64,000 nt of DNA, from contig CAZQFV010000001.1 of NCBI GenBank assembly GCA_964592645.1, positions 186,001 to 250,000 of the forward strand, in the 5' to 3' direction. A program made the position numbers and the translations under genes. Of the stretch, positions 16,084 through 25,000 are shown one piece after another (position 1 is the stretch's first letter; each line of letters begins with the position of its first letter). This stretch comes from CAZQFV01 sp964592645. Its GTDB lineage: Bacteria > Chloroflexota > Chloroflexia > DTKN01. Under the pieces are notes generated by a model, which saw nothing but the letters and a program-made list of their open reading frames with translations, was not told the origin of the DNA and did not search any database.

Positions 16084-16764
16084 ATGAAACGTATCCTTCT
16101 GGTGGATGACGAACCGAAAATCGTCCAGGGGCTCAAGCCCTACTTCCGCCAGGCCGGCTTCGAGGTGCTCACGGCCTACGACGGCAAAGAGGCCCTGCGC
16201 GTGGCCCGGCGCGACCAGCCGGACATCATCGTCCTGGACCTGATGCTGCCGGAGATCGATGGGCTGGCCGTCTGCCGGACGCTGCGTCAGGAGGGCAACC
16301 TGACGCCGATCATCATGCTCACGGCCCGCGTCGAGGAGGCCGACAAACTGGTGGGGTTGGAGCTGGGCGCCGACGACTATGTGACCAAGCCCTTTTCGCC
16401 GCGCGAGCTGGTGGCCCGCGTGCGCGCCGTGCTGCGGCGGGCGGAGGGGCCCCGGCCGGCCAGCGAGATCATCTCCGCCGGCCCTTGGCGGATCGACGTC
16501 GACGGGCACACCGTGGAGGCGGCCGGCCGGCCGGTGGACCTGACCCCCACCGAGTTCGCGCTGCTGTTGGCGCTGGCCCGCCATGCCGGCCAGGTCCTCT
16601 CGCGCGAGCGGCTCATCGAGGAATCCCTGGGCTACGATTCGGCGACCTCCGAGCGCACCATCGACGCCCACATCAAGAACCTGCGCCGCAAGGTGGAGCC
16701 CGACCCGGCCCACCCGCGCTATATCGTCACCGTGGTGGGGCTGGGCTACAAGCTCGCCGTCTAG
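16084..16764 (+). CDS. OmpR/PhoB-family response regulator
   Basis: A 226-residue DNA-binding response regulator. Receiver domain: acidic pocket D8/D9 (LLVDDE), phospho-acceptor D52 (IVLDLMLPEIDG), the LTAR threonine and the KPFSPREL lysine. C-terminal winged-helix domain: PTEFALLLALARHAGQVLSR, ERTIDAHIKNLRRKVEP and the GLGYKL end. It forms a pair with the histidine kinase 46 nt downstream and shares the same promoter. The target genes are unknown; the kinase has a Met-rich sensor loop, which could mean a metal or redox signal. Confidence 0.93.
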   Translation: MKRILLVDDEPKIVQGLKPYFRQAGFEVLTAYDGKEALRVARRDQPDIIVLDLMLPEIDGLAVCRTLRQEGNLTPIIMLTARVEEADKLVGLELGADDYVTKPFSPRELVARVRAVLRRAEGPRPASEIISAGPWRIDVDGHTVEAAGRPVDLTPTEFALLLALARHAGQVLSRERLIEESLGYDSATSERTIDAHIKNLRRKVEPDPAHPRYIVTVVGLGYKLAV

Positions 16765-16810
16765 CTCGATTTCCCGTCTCACGGGTCACCTTTTCTTGTG
16801 AGGTATCGCC

Positions 16811-18181
16811 ATGCGCCTCTGGGTCAAGTTTCTCCTCGCCACCGGTGCCATGCTCCTCCTCTGCCTGCTCGTGGCCGGGGCCCTGGCCGGCTTCCTGATC
16901 CAGCGCGCCTTCGACCGCTTCGCCCTGGCCCAGGAGAACGCTAACGTGCAGCGCTTTGTCCCGACCCTGGCCAACTACTACGAGGTCAACGGCAGCTGGC
17001 AGGGGGTGGAAAGGCTGCTGACCGGGCGCCGCCAGGGCATGGGGCCGGGGATGATGGGCCAGGGCATGGCCGCCGGGATGCGCCTGCTCCTCCTGGATGT
17101 CGACCGGCGCGTCCTCCTGGACACCCAGGACCAGTTGAGCGGCCAGCCGGCGCCGGCCGGCCTCTGGGAGTCGGCCGAGCCGATCCTGGCGCGAGGGCAG
17201 GAGGTCGGCCGCCTGGCCGGCGGGGCCATGCTGGTGGGGGCCAAGACCCGCACCGCGCTGGAGTCCACCTTTCTGCGCACGATGTTTGGGGTGCTGGCCG
17301 TGGCCGGGGTGGTCGGCGGGCTGGCCGCGGCCGCCGTGGCCGCCTTCCTGGCGCTGCAGATCACCGCCCCGGCGCGCCAGTTGACCCGCGCCGCCCGGCG
17401 TATCGCCGCCGGTGACCTTTCCCAGCGTGTCGCCGTCCATTCGTCCGACGAGTTGGGCGAGGTGGGCGCGGCTTTCAACGACATGGCCGCCTCCCTGGGC
17501 CGCCAGGAGGAGCTGCGCCGGCAGCTCGTCGCCGACGTGGCCCACGAGTTGCGCACGCCGCTCTCGGTGATGCGCGTGGAGCTGGAGTCGCTCCAGGACG
17601 GCCTCACCGAGCCCACGCCCGAGGTCATCGCCTCGCTGGGCGAGGAGGTGGCGCTGCTGAGCCGGCTGGTGGAGGACCTGCGCCTGCTCTCGCTGATCGA
17701 TGCCGGGCAGCTCTCGCTGCAGCTACAGCCCGTGGCGCTCGACGCCGCGGCCCAAAAGGCGCTGCAGCAGGTCGGTTCCTCGGCCGAGCGCAAGGGGGTG
17801 CGGCTGGAGTCGGCCGTGCCCGCCGGCCTGCCCGCGGCCCGCGCCGATCCCGACCGGCTGCAGCAGGTGCTATCGAACCTGCTCCATAACGCCCTGCGCC
17901 ACACGCCGGCCGGCGGCACCCTGCGGCTCTGTGCCCAGGCCGCAGGAGGGGCGCTGCACCTCCAGGTGGCCGACAGCGGGGAAGGCATTGCCCCGGAGGA
18001 CCTGCCGCACATCTTCGACCGTTTCTACCGCGCCGACGAGTCCCGGAGGCGGACCACCGGGGGCACCGGGCTGGGGCTGAGCATCGTCCGCGGCCTGGTC
18101 GAGGCCATGGGGGGGCGCGTCTGGGTGGAGAGCCTCGTCGGGCGGGGGACGACCGTACACTTTACCCTGCCAACCGCCTGA
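16811..18181 (+). CDS. Sensor histidine kinase with Met-rich extracytoplasmic loop
   Basis: A 456-residue membrane kinase. TM1 is at about 8-30, an extracytoplasmic domain at about 31-156, and TM2 at about 157-182. HAMP (183-235) is followed by the HisKA domain with phospho-acceptor H245 (ADVAHELRTPLSVM), then HATPase with the N box (NLLHNALRHTP), G1 (DSGEGIAPED), F box (IFDRFYRAD) and G2 (GTGLGLSIV). The extracytoplasmic part contains five methionines within 14 residues (M77, M81, M82, M86, M90), a pattern seen in copper- and silver-binding regions. It is cotranscribed with the upstream response regulator, 46 nt apart. The stimulus is not established. Confidence 0.92.
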   Translation: MRLWVKFLLATGAMLLLCLLVAGALAGFLIQRAFDRFALAQENANVQRFVPTLANYYEVNGSWQGVERLLTGRRQGMGPGMMGQGMAAGMRLLLLDVDRRVLLDTQDQLSGQPAPAGLWESAEPILARGQEVGRLAGGAMLVGAKTRTALESTFLRTMFGVLAVAGVVGGLAAAAVAAFLALQITAPARQLTRAARRIAAGDLSQRVAVHSSDELGEVGAAFNDMAASLGRQEELRRQLVADVAHELRTPLSVMRVELESLQDGLTEPTPEVIASLGEEVALLSRLVEDLRLLSLIDAGQLSLQLQPVALDAAAQKALQQVGSSAERKGVRLESAVPAGLPAARADPDRLQQVLSNLLHNALRHTPAGGTLRLCAQAAGGALHLQVADSGEGIAPEDLPHIFDRFYRADESRRRTTGGTGLGLSIVRGLVEAMGGRVWVESLVGRGTTVHFTLPTA

Positions 18182-18271
18182 ACTCTTATGACATCGAGAT
18201 CAGGAAGTTGCGGCTGCCGGGCGGAACGATGGCCCCCCAGGGAGTAGGGGGAGCGCTGCGCGGCGCAGGGC

Positions 18272-19036
18272 TCACGGCCTCTGCCGAACGGCGATCTCCA
18301 GTTGGCCGTCGCCGTCTACGTCCAGCAAGTTCAGACTGTCGTATTGTCCTTGCCCACTGCGCCAGAGCAGGGTAAAGCCCCAGCCGTTCCAGCGCCAGAC
18401 GGTGACAAAGTGGGCCGGCGTGTCCAGGGGCTCGTCGTACCGCCCTTCCAGGACCACCAACTCGTTCTGCCCGTCCCCGTCCACGTCGCCGATGTCCAGT
18501 TCGCGAATCGGGTCGGCCACGGCCGAGCCGCCCCAGAGCAGGTCGTAGCGCCCGTGGCGGTGGCCCATGATAAAGGGGTGAGACCGGGAAGTGCCGGCCG
18601 CATCGGGCTTCCACAGCGCCATGAGGACTTCCCGGCGGTAGTCGTTGAACAGGTCCCCCACGGCGACATCCACCACGCGCCAGGCCGCCTCGCTTTCCCA
18701 GGCTAGCGCCCCGTCCCGTTCCACGCGCACCCGTTCGCCCTCCCAGCGCACCGTTTCGGGCCGGCCGTCGGCGTCCAGGTCGACCTGGACGTCACGAGCG
18801 GAAGGGATCGCCGGGGCGGCCGCCCATACCTGGCTTTGGTAGCTATCGCCGATCGGGCGAAAGACCAGCCACGAGGGGCCGGCCGTGGGGAGCGGCGCTG
18901 CCGGACGGCAGCCCCCGGCGAGGAGGGAGACCAGGAGGCAGGAGGCAAGGAGCAGGAGGCGGGATGTCAGATGCAGGATGCCAGAAGCGCGCGGGTGTCC
19001 TACAGCCTGCATCCGGCATCCCGCTTCCGGCCTCAT
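18272..19036 (-). CDS. FG-GAP/VCBS-like lipoprotein
   Basis: A 254-residue predicted lipoprotein. A hydrophobic segment (residues about 27-41) ends in the lipobox LLAGGC (C43), and the mature part carries three Ca-binding-like DxDxDG loops (DLDADGRPE, DVDGDGQNE, DVDGDGQLE) typical of FG-GAP/VCBS propeller repeats. This suggests a surface protein that reports or binds a ligand; no enzyme motif is seen. Its ATG overlaps the TGA of the upstream M23 peptidase gene (ATGA), so the two are translationally coupled. The first 27 or so codons and the hydrophobic core lie within a palindromic, purine-rich repeat, so the N terminus is unusual. A start nearer the signal core is possible. Confidence 0.75.
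   Translation of the reverse strand: MRPEAGCRMQAVGHPRASGILHLTSRLLLLASCLLVSLLAGGCRPAAPLPTAGPSWLVFRPIGDSYQSQVWAAAPAIPSARDVQVDLDADGRPETVRWEGERVRVERDGALAWESEAAWRVVDVAVGDLFNDYRREVLMALWKPDAAGTSRSHPFIMGHRHGRYDLLWGGSAVADPIRELDIGDVDGDGQNELVVLEGRYDEPLDTPAHFVTVWRWNGWGFTLLWRSGQGQYDSLNLLDVDGDGQLEIAVRQRP
18955..19028. repeat. Palindromic repeat within the lipoprotein N-terminal coding region
   Basis: Arms 18955-18977 and 19006-19028 pair at 20 of 23 positions. The adjacent purine-rich minirepeat (about 18920-18960, units like 'ggaggca') encodes the Leu/Ala/Ser/Cys-rich signal core on the minus strand. Confidence 0.75.
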
Positions 19037-20901
19037 TTCTTCACCCACACCACGGCGTCGAACCACACCGACGTACCGGCGTCCCCGGTGATCTCGTCCA
19101 GGTAGACATAGCCCCGGCCGCCGGCGTTGAAGTAGAACTCGCCCAGGGGGGCCCAAAGTCCGGTGGAGTGGGCCTGGTCCAGCGTCACGGGGGTCTTGCC
19201 GTTGGCGTGGTTGACCTGGTAGTGGGCCTGGGCGGTATCGGGCCGGCCGGTGTCGTACCAGGGGATGTAGGCGTAGAGGAAGTAGTAGCCGGCCTCGGGC
19301 AGTTCCGGGCGCCAGACGCCGCGGTGGGTGCTGGCGCCGGCCTGGTCCACGGCGATGGCCCAGAAGGCATGGTCCTGATGCCCGACGGGGGCCTCGTACC
19401 ACAGGGCCGGGCTGGCGGTGAAGCGCTCGCCGCGGTCGTCGACTATGATGGCGGCGGCCGGCACGGGGCAAGGGGAAGGGAAATCCAGCCACAGCCAACG
19501 GCTGGCCGTGCCGGCGGGGTGGGCGGGCCAGGGGTCTTCCGGCACCGCACTGCTGCCGCACCAGCCATAGGGATCGGTGTCGCGGCCCATGAATTCGACG
19601 CCCAGGTGCAGGTGCGGCCCCGATGAGCAGCCCGTGCTGCCCACCGTGCCCAGGCGCTCGCCGCTGGCGACGCCGGCTCCTTCTTGGGCCTCGACATCCT
19701 GCAGGTGCCAGTAGAGGGTGCGGTAGCCGTTGCCGTGGTCGAGGACCACCAGGCCGGCCGGCGTGGGGCAGAGCGTGTCCAGCGTGCCGGCAAAGACCAC
19801 CCGGCCCGGGGCCGCCGCCAGCACCGGCGTGCCGGCGGCCAGGACATAGTCCCAGCCGTCGTGGCCGTCGTACGACTGGTAGCCGCGCTCGCCGCTGTAG
19901 GGCAGGATGGTGCCGTTGGAGCGAAAGATGGGGTACTCGTGATCGAAGTAGGAGGAGATGGGGGCCGTGCCGCGGAAGGGCAAGTGCAGGAAGGGCCGGC
20001 CGTCCGGGGCCGCGGACGCGGGAAGCGGCAGGCGCGGGTCCTCGCCGAACAGCTCGCGGTAGGTGGCGACGAAGGAGCCGGGGCCGTCGGAGCGCAGCTG
20101 CGAGAAGCGCGCGGCGTCGACCGTGTAGGTCAGCAGGCGCAGCACCGCCTGGGTGGCGGCGTTGGTCTCGCCTGGGATAGGGGCCAGCGTGCCGTCGGTG
20201 AGCAGGGGCGCTTCGCGGTCGCTGCCCTCGCGAAACCCGTCGGCCAGGGTGTAGGCGGCCCACTGCAGTTGACGGTCCAGCCCCTGCCAGGCGGCGTTGC
20301 GGTAGCCGAAAGCCCACCCGATTTCGCCGGCGCCGCGGCGCACCAGGCCGGACTCGATCTCGATCAGGGTCAGCAGGACCTTGGGGTTCAGCCCGTAGCG
20401 GATGCAGTGGCCGACGAGGGCGTGGGCGAAGGTGTCCGTGTCCTTGCCCGCCGCGACTCGAGCGGAGGCCAGGGCGCTGCCCTGCGCTTCCAGGAAGGCC
20501 TGGACCTCGGCGGCGTAAAAGTCGGGCTCGTAGGCAAAGCGGTCGCCGGCCACCAGGATGGCCGGCAGGCCGGCGGCCTGGGGGGTGGCGGTGGGCCGGA
20601 GCGCCGTGGGCCGTGGGGTGGCTGTGGGCAGGGGCAAGCGTGTCGGCGGTGGGATGGGGGTCGGCAGCGGCGTGGGGACCGATTCGGCGGCCCCCTGGGG
20701 TGGCGGCGTCGTCTGGGGCACCAGGCGGCGCCCCAGGTCGATCCCGGTCCAGAGGGCCGCCGAGACGTTTAGGGCTATGAGCACGATCAAGGGCCAGTGC
20801 CGCCCCAGCCGTCGTGCCGCCGGCCGCGCGGCGGACCACTGCCGGGTCAGGGCAGCGGCGAGCCTGGACCAAAGCTGTCGCACCCACGCGATCGCGTCCA
20901 C
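19033..20901 (-). CDS. M23-family peptidase with C-terminal golvesin-like domain
   Basis: A 622-residue envelope protein. A single TM helix (about 36-52) and a Pro/Thr-rich stalk (about 65-105) precede a helical domain and a LytM/M23 endopeptidase domain with the zinc ligands H and D of GHDGWDY and the HLHLG motif, plus NGYRTLYWHL. The C-terminal 130 residues (GVWRPELPEAGYYFLYAYIP to SVWFDAVVW) look like the golvesin/Xly carbohydrate-binding beta-sandwich. It probably cuts peptidoglycan cross-bridges outside the membrane. The start is ATG 20901. A TAGAAT-like -10 lies about 40 bp upstream. The downstream lipoprotein overlaps its stop by 4 nt and may be a partner. Confidence 0.85.
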   Translation of the reverse strand: MDAIAWVRQLWSRLAAALTRQWSAARPAARRLGRHWPLIVLIALNVSAALWTGIDLGRRLVPQTTPPPQGAAESVPTPLPTPIPPPTRLPLPTATPRPTALRPTATPQAAGLPAILVAGDRFAYEPDFYAAEVQAFLEAQGSALASARVAAGKDTDTFAHALVGHCIRYGLNPKVLLTLIEIESGLVRRGAGEIGWAFGYRNAAWQGLDRQLQWAAYTLADGFREGSDREAPLLTDGTLAPIPGETNAATQAVLRLLTYTVDAARFSQLRSDGPGSFVATYRELFGEDPRLPLPASAAPDGRPFLHLPFRGTAPISSYFDHEYPIFRSNGTILPYSGERGYQSYDGHDGWDYVLAAGTPVLAAAPGRVVFAGTLDTLCPTPAGLVVLDHGNGYRTLYWHLQDVEAQEGAGVASGERLGTVGSTGCSSGPHLHLGVEFMGRDTDPYGWCGSSAVPEDPWPAHPAGTASRWLWLDFPSPCPVPAAAIIVDDRGERFTASPALWYEAPVGHQDHAFWAIAVDQAGASTHRGVWRPELPEAGYYFLYAYIPWYDTGRPDTAQAHYQVNHANGKTPVTLDQAHSTGLWAPLGEFYFNAGGRGYVYLDEITGDAGTSVWFDAVVWVKK

Positions 20902-21026
20902 CGGGTCTCCTCGGGGCGTCGTGCGCCTCGCGCCCTATTCTACCACACCTGGGCGCAGGGTGCACGGGGGCATCAGGGGAAATTGTGGGAAAGATGCCGT
21001 TCGCTACAGACGTGTCTAAAGGTCGC

Positions 21027-21056
21027 TTGACCGCCCTAGTCGAAACATGAGATAAT
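21027..21056 (+). promoter_or_regulatory. Putative promoter of the low-GC island genes
   Basis: TTGACC (21027-21032), 18 bp, then GATAAT (21051-21056) with TGA before it. It is about 110 bp upstream of the first small reading frame. Confidence 0.45.
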
Positions 21057-21169
21057 GGGGATGTGCCTTGTGCGCGGGTGGGACGGCATACTACGACCTG
21101 GCCAATCTCATCCTTGGCGTCTGCCTCTTGCCTTTACTGATGGGCGGATAGCCACATAGAGGGATCGCG

Positions 21170-21406
21170 GTGACGGAGAGATTCAACCCCAAGGCTCGTA
21201 TTCTCACCGTTACAACGGACGGTCTTCTGAGTCCGGGTGATGTCGCGATGTTGTCGGGGTTCCTTGATCGGTACGCCCCCCATGATCTGCAGTATGTGTT
21301 TGATGGGAACGCGATCACGGTCTATAGAGAGAAAAGTAAAGGGTCGGAAATCGAAGGAGAGCCGCCGGGCCCAATACTTCTATGCGCAGGGTTCCCCTTA
21401 TTCTGA
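21170..21406 (+). CDS. Small hypothetical protein
   Basis: A 78-residue frame starting with GTG and ending just inside the following nuclease-like frame, which is in another reading frame. The first 60 residues (FNPKARILTVTTDGLLSPGD, FLDRYAPHDLQYVFDGNAI) have a credible protein composition; the last 20 look random. It lies in DNA of lower GC than the flanks. It may be a real accessory protein or the decayed N-terminal part of the gene that follows. I do not recognise it. Confidence 0.4.
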   Translation: MTERFNPKARILTVTTDGLLSPGDVAMLSGFLDRYAPHDLQYVFDGNAITVYREKSKGSEIEGEPPGPILLCAGFPLF

Positions 21407-21900
21407 AGAGAATGCCGCTGAATCGCGCTTACCTGGCAAGGCTCAAGAACCCCAAAGTAGCCCAGTACATCAGGAGACATATCAGGGAGTACGTTTACGG
21501 CCTCAGGACAGATGTACACGTGAGCGTCGACGGCCGCCTTGTGATGGGCATCGAATGCAAGGCCTATACCGAGAACGCGATGCTCAAACGCATCCTGGTT
21601 GACTTTATGCTCCTTCGGCAAACCTATCCAGATCTCAAGTGCGTGCTGCTCCAACTGGAGAGCCAACTCACGGGCGACTACGGTCAACCATCGAAAGGCA
21701 TCATCTTGGGTAGCCGCTCAACGCACACGCTCCTGTCCTACTTCGACCTGGATCTGACCATTATCACCCTTCTGGAAGGGGAAAGGCAGGTGGACAAGCC
21801 CATTCACAAGGGAGCGTACTACAAACCTCTTGAGGAGGTCAATCTCCAGCGGGCGGTCGATACGCTCAAAGCCTTCTCATTGGACACCGGGATCCAATGA
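21382..21900 (+). CDS. PD-(D/E)XK nuclease-like protein, probable restriction endonuclease fragment
   Basis: 172 residues. The core RTDVHVSVDGRLVMGIECKA provides D44, then E58-C-K60, matching the D-x(n)-E-x-K active site of type II restriction endonucleases, followed by VDFMLLRQTYPDLKCVLLQL and STHTLLSYFDLDLTIITLL. The N terminus is short for such an enzyme, and no ribosome binding site precedes ATG 21382; ATG 21412 is an alternative. An overlapping frame upstream hints that the gene was broken by a frameshift. GC content is visibly lower than in the neighbours, indicating transfer. No cognate methylase is next to it; the nearest is at 26.6 kb and appears to belong to a different system. Confidence 0.55.
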   Translation: MRRVPLILKRMPLNRAYLARLKNPKVAQYIRRHIREYVYGLRTDVHVSVDGRLVMGIECKAYTENAMLKRILVDFMLLRQTYPDLKCVLLQLESQLTGDYGQPSKGIILGSRSTHTLLSYFDLDLTIITLLEGERQVDKPIHKGAYYKPLEEVNLQRAVDTLKAFSLDTGIQ

Positions 21901-21963
21901 CCGTCTGCCGGGATCCGGTTCGAGGGTGGGCGCCTGACTTGATCAACGTGGCCTCATGCCAAC

Positions 21964-21992
21964 TTGACGCCCCTCTTTGCCCATGCTACAAT
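21964..21992 (+). promoter_or_regulatory. Promoter of the HdrA-like operon
   Basis: TTGACG (21964-21969), 17 bp, TACAAT (21987-21992) with TGC as extended -10. It lies 41 bp before the start codon. Confidence 0.7.
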
Positions 21993-22032
21993 CCTCGCAG
22001 TCTCGAACCCACCATGTCGAAGGAGGGCCTGC

Positions 22033-25000
22033 ATGGCAGCGCATGTCGTCGTCCTGGGGGGCACCCTGGCCGGAGTGCAGGCGGCCCGCCGCCTGGCCGA
22101 GGCCGGCCTCACCGTCACCATCCTGAACCCGACCCCCTTCCTTGGAGACGACGTCTCCCGCGAGAAGAGCGCCTGGCTGCCCGCGGTTTCCGACCTTCTG
22201 GGGGTGCTGCGCGATCCCGGCATCACGGTGCTGCCGCAGACCACCCTGGAGTCGGTGGAGCGCCACGAAGAGGGGTTCCGCCTGGCCCTGGCGCAGGCCC
22301 CGCGCTACGTGGACCCGGCCCGCTGCACCGGCTGCGCCGAGTGCGAGGCCGTCTGTCCCGTGTCCCCGGCCCCTGGTGAGGCCCACGCCAAGGCCATCTA
22401 CCGTGATCCGTTATCCCGCTCCGTGCCCAACGTTTTTGCTATCTCCAAGCGCGGCACGCCTCCCTGCAGCTACACCTGCCCCGGCGACATCCACGTGCAG
22501 GGGTACGTGGCGCTGATCGCGCAGGGTAAGTTTGCGGAATCGCACGACCTGATCGCGCAGGAGGTACCCTTGCCTGGAGTTCTCGGGCGGGTCTGCTACC
22601 ATCCCTGCGAGGGCCAGTGCAACCGCTACGAGCTGGACAAGCCCATCGCCGTGCGGGCGCTGAAGCGGTTCGTCGCCGACTACCGCGCCCAGCACGGCGG
22701 CCTGCACTGGGAGCGGCCGGCGCCGGATCCGGCGTTGCCGCCGGTGGCGGTGATCGGCTCCGGGCCGGCCGGCCTGGCGGTGGCCTGGGCCCTGGCCCGC
22801 CGCGGCGCGCGCGTGACCATCTTCGAGGCGCTGCCCGTGGCCGGCGGGATGATGGCCGTGGGCATCCCCTCCTACCGCCTGCCGCGCGATGTCCTGCGCC
22901 GCGAGATCGCCGCGGTGCAGGAGTTGGGTGTCGAGATCCGTTTGAACTCGGCGCTGGGGCGCGACTTTACCCTGGACGACCTCTTTCACCGCGGCTACGG
23001 CGCCGTCTTCCTGGGCCTGGGGGCGCACCGCAGCCGGCGCATAGGCGTGCCCGGAGAAGACCTGGCCGGGGTCGTCCACGCCATCGACCTGCTGCGCGCC
23101 GTCTGCCTGGCCCAAGAGGCCAAGAAAGAGCTGCGCGCCGCCCTGGAGGCCGAGGGTATAACCGTCGGCCGGCGGGCCGCCGTCATCGGCGGCGGCAACA
23201 GCGCCGTGGACGCGGCGCGCACGCTGCTGCGCCTGGGGGCAGAGGAGGTGCGCATCCTCTATCGCCGCTCGCGCCAGGAGATGCCGGCCATCCCCGAGGA
23301 GATCGCCGCCGCCGAGGAGGAGGGCATCGCCCTGGATACGCTGGTCGCCCCGCTGCGCGTCGTCGGGCAGGATGGCCGCGTCACCGCCCTCGTCTGCCAG
23401 CGCATGGAACTGGGCGAACCCGACGAGAGCGGCCGGCGCCGCCCGGTGCCCGTCCCCGGCAGCGAGTTCACCCTCTCGACCGACATGGTCGTCCCGGCCA
23501 TCGGGCAGGAGGCCGACTTATCTTGCGTCTCTGCCCTGTGCGACGAGCGGGGCCGGCTCTGCGTGGAGGCCCCCGCGGGGCAGACGAGCCGCCCGGGCGT
23601 CTTTGCCGCCGGCGATGTCCTGCAACCGGCCTCGGTGATCGAGGCCATCGGCGCCGGGAAGAAGGCGGCAGAGGCCATCTGGCGCTATCTGCGCGGCGAG
23701 GAGGTGCCGGTGGCCCCGCCGGGGCGCGCGGTGGTGCGCCTCTCGGCCGCCGAGCTAGAAGAGCAGGAGCGCCAGATCCGCCAGGAGCCGGCGGTGTTGC
23801 GCCCGCGCCAGCGCCGGCGCACCTTTGGCGAGGTGGAGCGGGCCCTGACCCGCGAGCAGGCCGTGGCCGAGGCCGGCCGTTGCCTGTCCTGCGGCATCTG
23901 CTCCGAGTGCTTGCAGTGTGTGAACGTCTGCGGCCCCCGGGCCATCGACCATACGGCCCGTCCACGCCAGATCGACCTGGTGGCCGACGCCCTCCTGGTA
24001 GCCGGCGGCTACGATGTGCCGCCCGGGGAGGGGGTCTATCGCCTGGATCCATCCGACCCCACGGCGACGATGGAGGCGCTGCAGGGTGCCCTCTCCCTGC
24101 CGTCCGCGCCCCACTCCGACTTTCGCCCCGTGCCTCTGGAGCTGCCCACCCTGCGCCGCCTGGGCGTCTTCCTCTGCCGCTGCGGGGAGGAGATCGCCGG
24201 GGCGCTCAACCTGGATACCTTGCAGGAACGCGCAGCCCAGCGGCCGGGCGTGGTGCATGTCGAGCAGATCGATTTTGCCTGCCTGCCCGAGGGGTTGGCC
24301 CACCTGCGCCGGGCCACGGCCGGCCTGGACGGGGCCGTGCTGGCGGCCTGCTCCTGCTGCAACCTGGCCCACATCTGCTACTCCTGTACCACCCAACGGG
24401 TGCGCTGCCGCGAGGGACTGGGCGTCTGGGGCGGGGCAGAGGAGCTGCCACTCTCCTCGTGGGCCTGGGAGTTTGTCAACCTGCGCGAGCACTGCGCCTG
24501 GGTGCATAGGCCCGACGAGGCCCTGGAAGCCGCCTCCGACCTGCTGGCGGCGGCGACGGCGCGCCTCCTGGCCGGCCCCTCGGTGCCCCTTGTGGCCTCC
24601 GTGGATCCCGAGCGCTGCCGCGCCTGCGGCACATGCCAGGTCCTCTGCCGGGCCGGCACGATCCGTCTGGAAGCCGACGAGGCCGGCCGCATGCACACCA
24701 CCGTCGATGTCAGCCGCTGCCTGACCTGCGGCACCTGCGCCGCGCACTGCCCGACGGGGGCCGTGGTCGCCGGGCGCATCACCGATCGCCAGGTGGAGGT
24801 CACCGTGCAGGCGCTGCTGGGGGAAAAGCGCGATGGGCGGCTGCTCGTCTTCACCTGCAACTGGGGCGGGCACAGCGGGGCCGAGGCCGCCGGCATGCTG
24901 CGCAAAGAGATCCCCGCCGGGGTGCGCGTGGTGCGCCTGCCCTGCCTGGGCCGGCTCTCGCCCGGTCTGCTCCTGCACGCCCTGGAACAGGGGGCGGCCG

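Noticed and set aside
21060..21169. Short frames in the leader before 21170, including one ending in a hydrophobic stretch
   Set aside because: No ribosome binding site or proper start codon, and under 35 codons; too weak to list as a gene.
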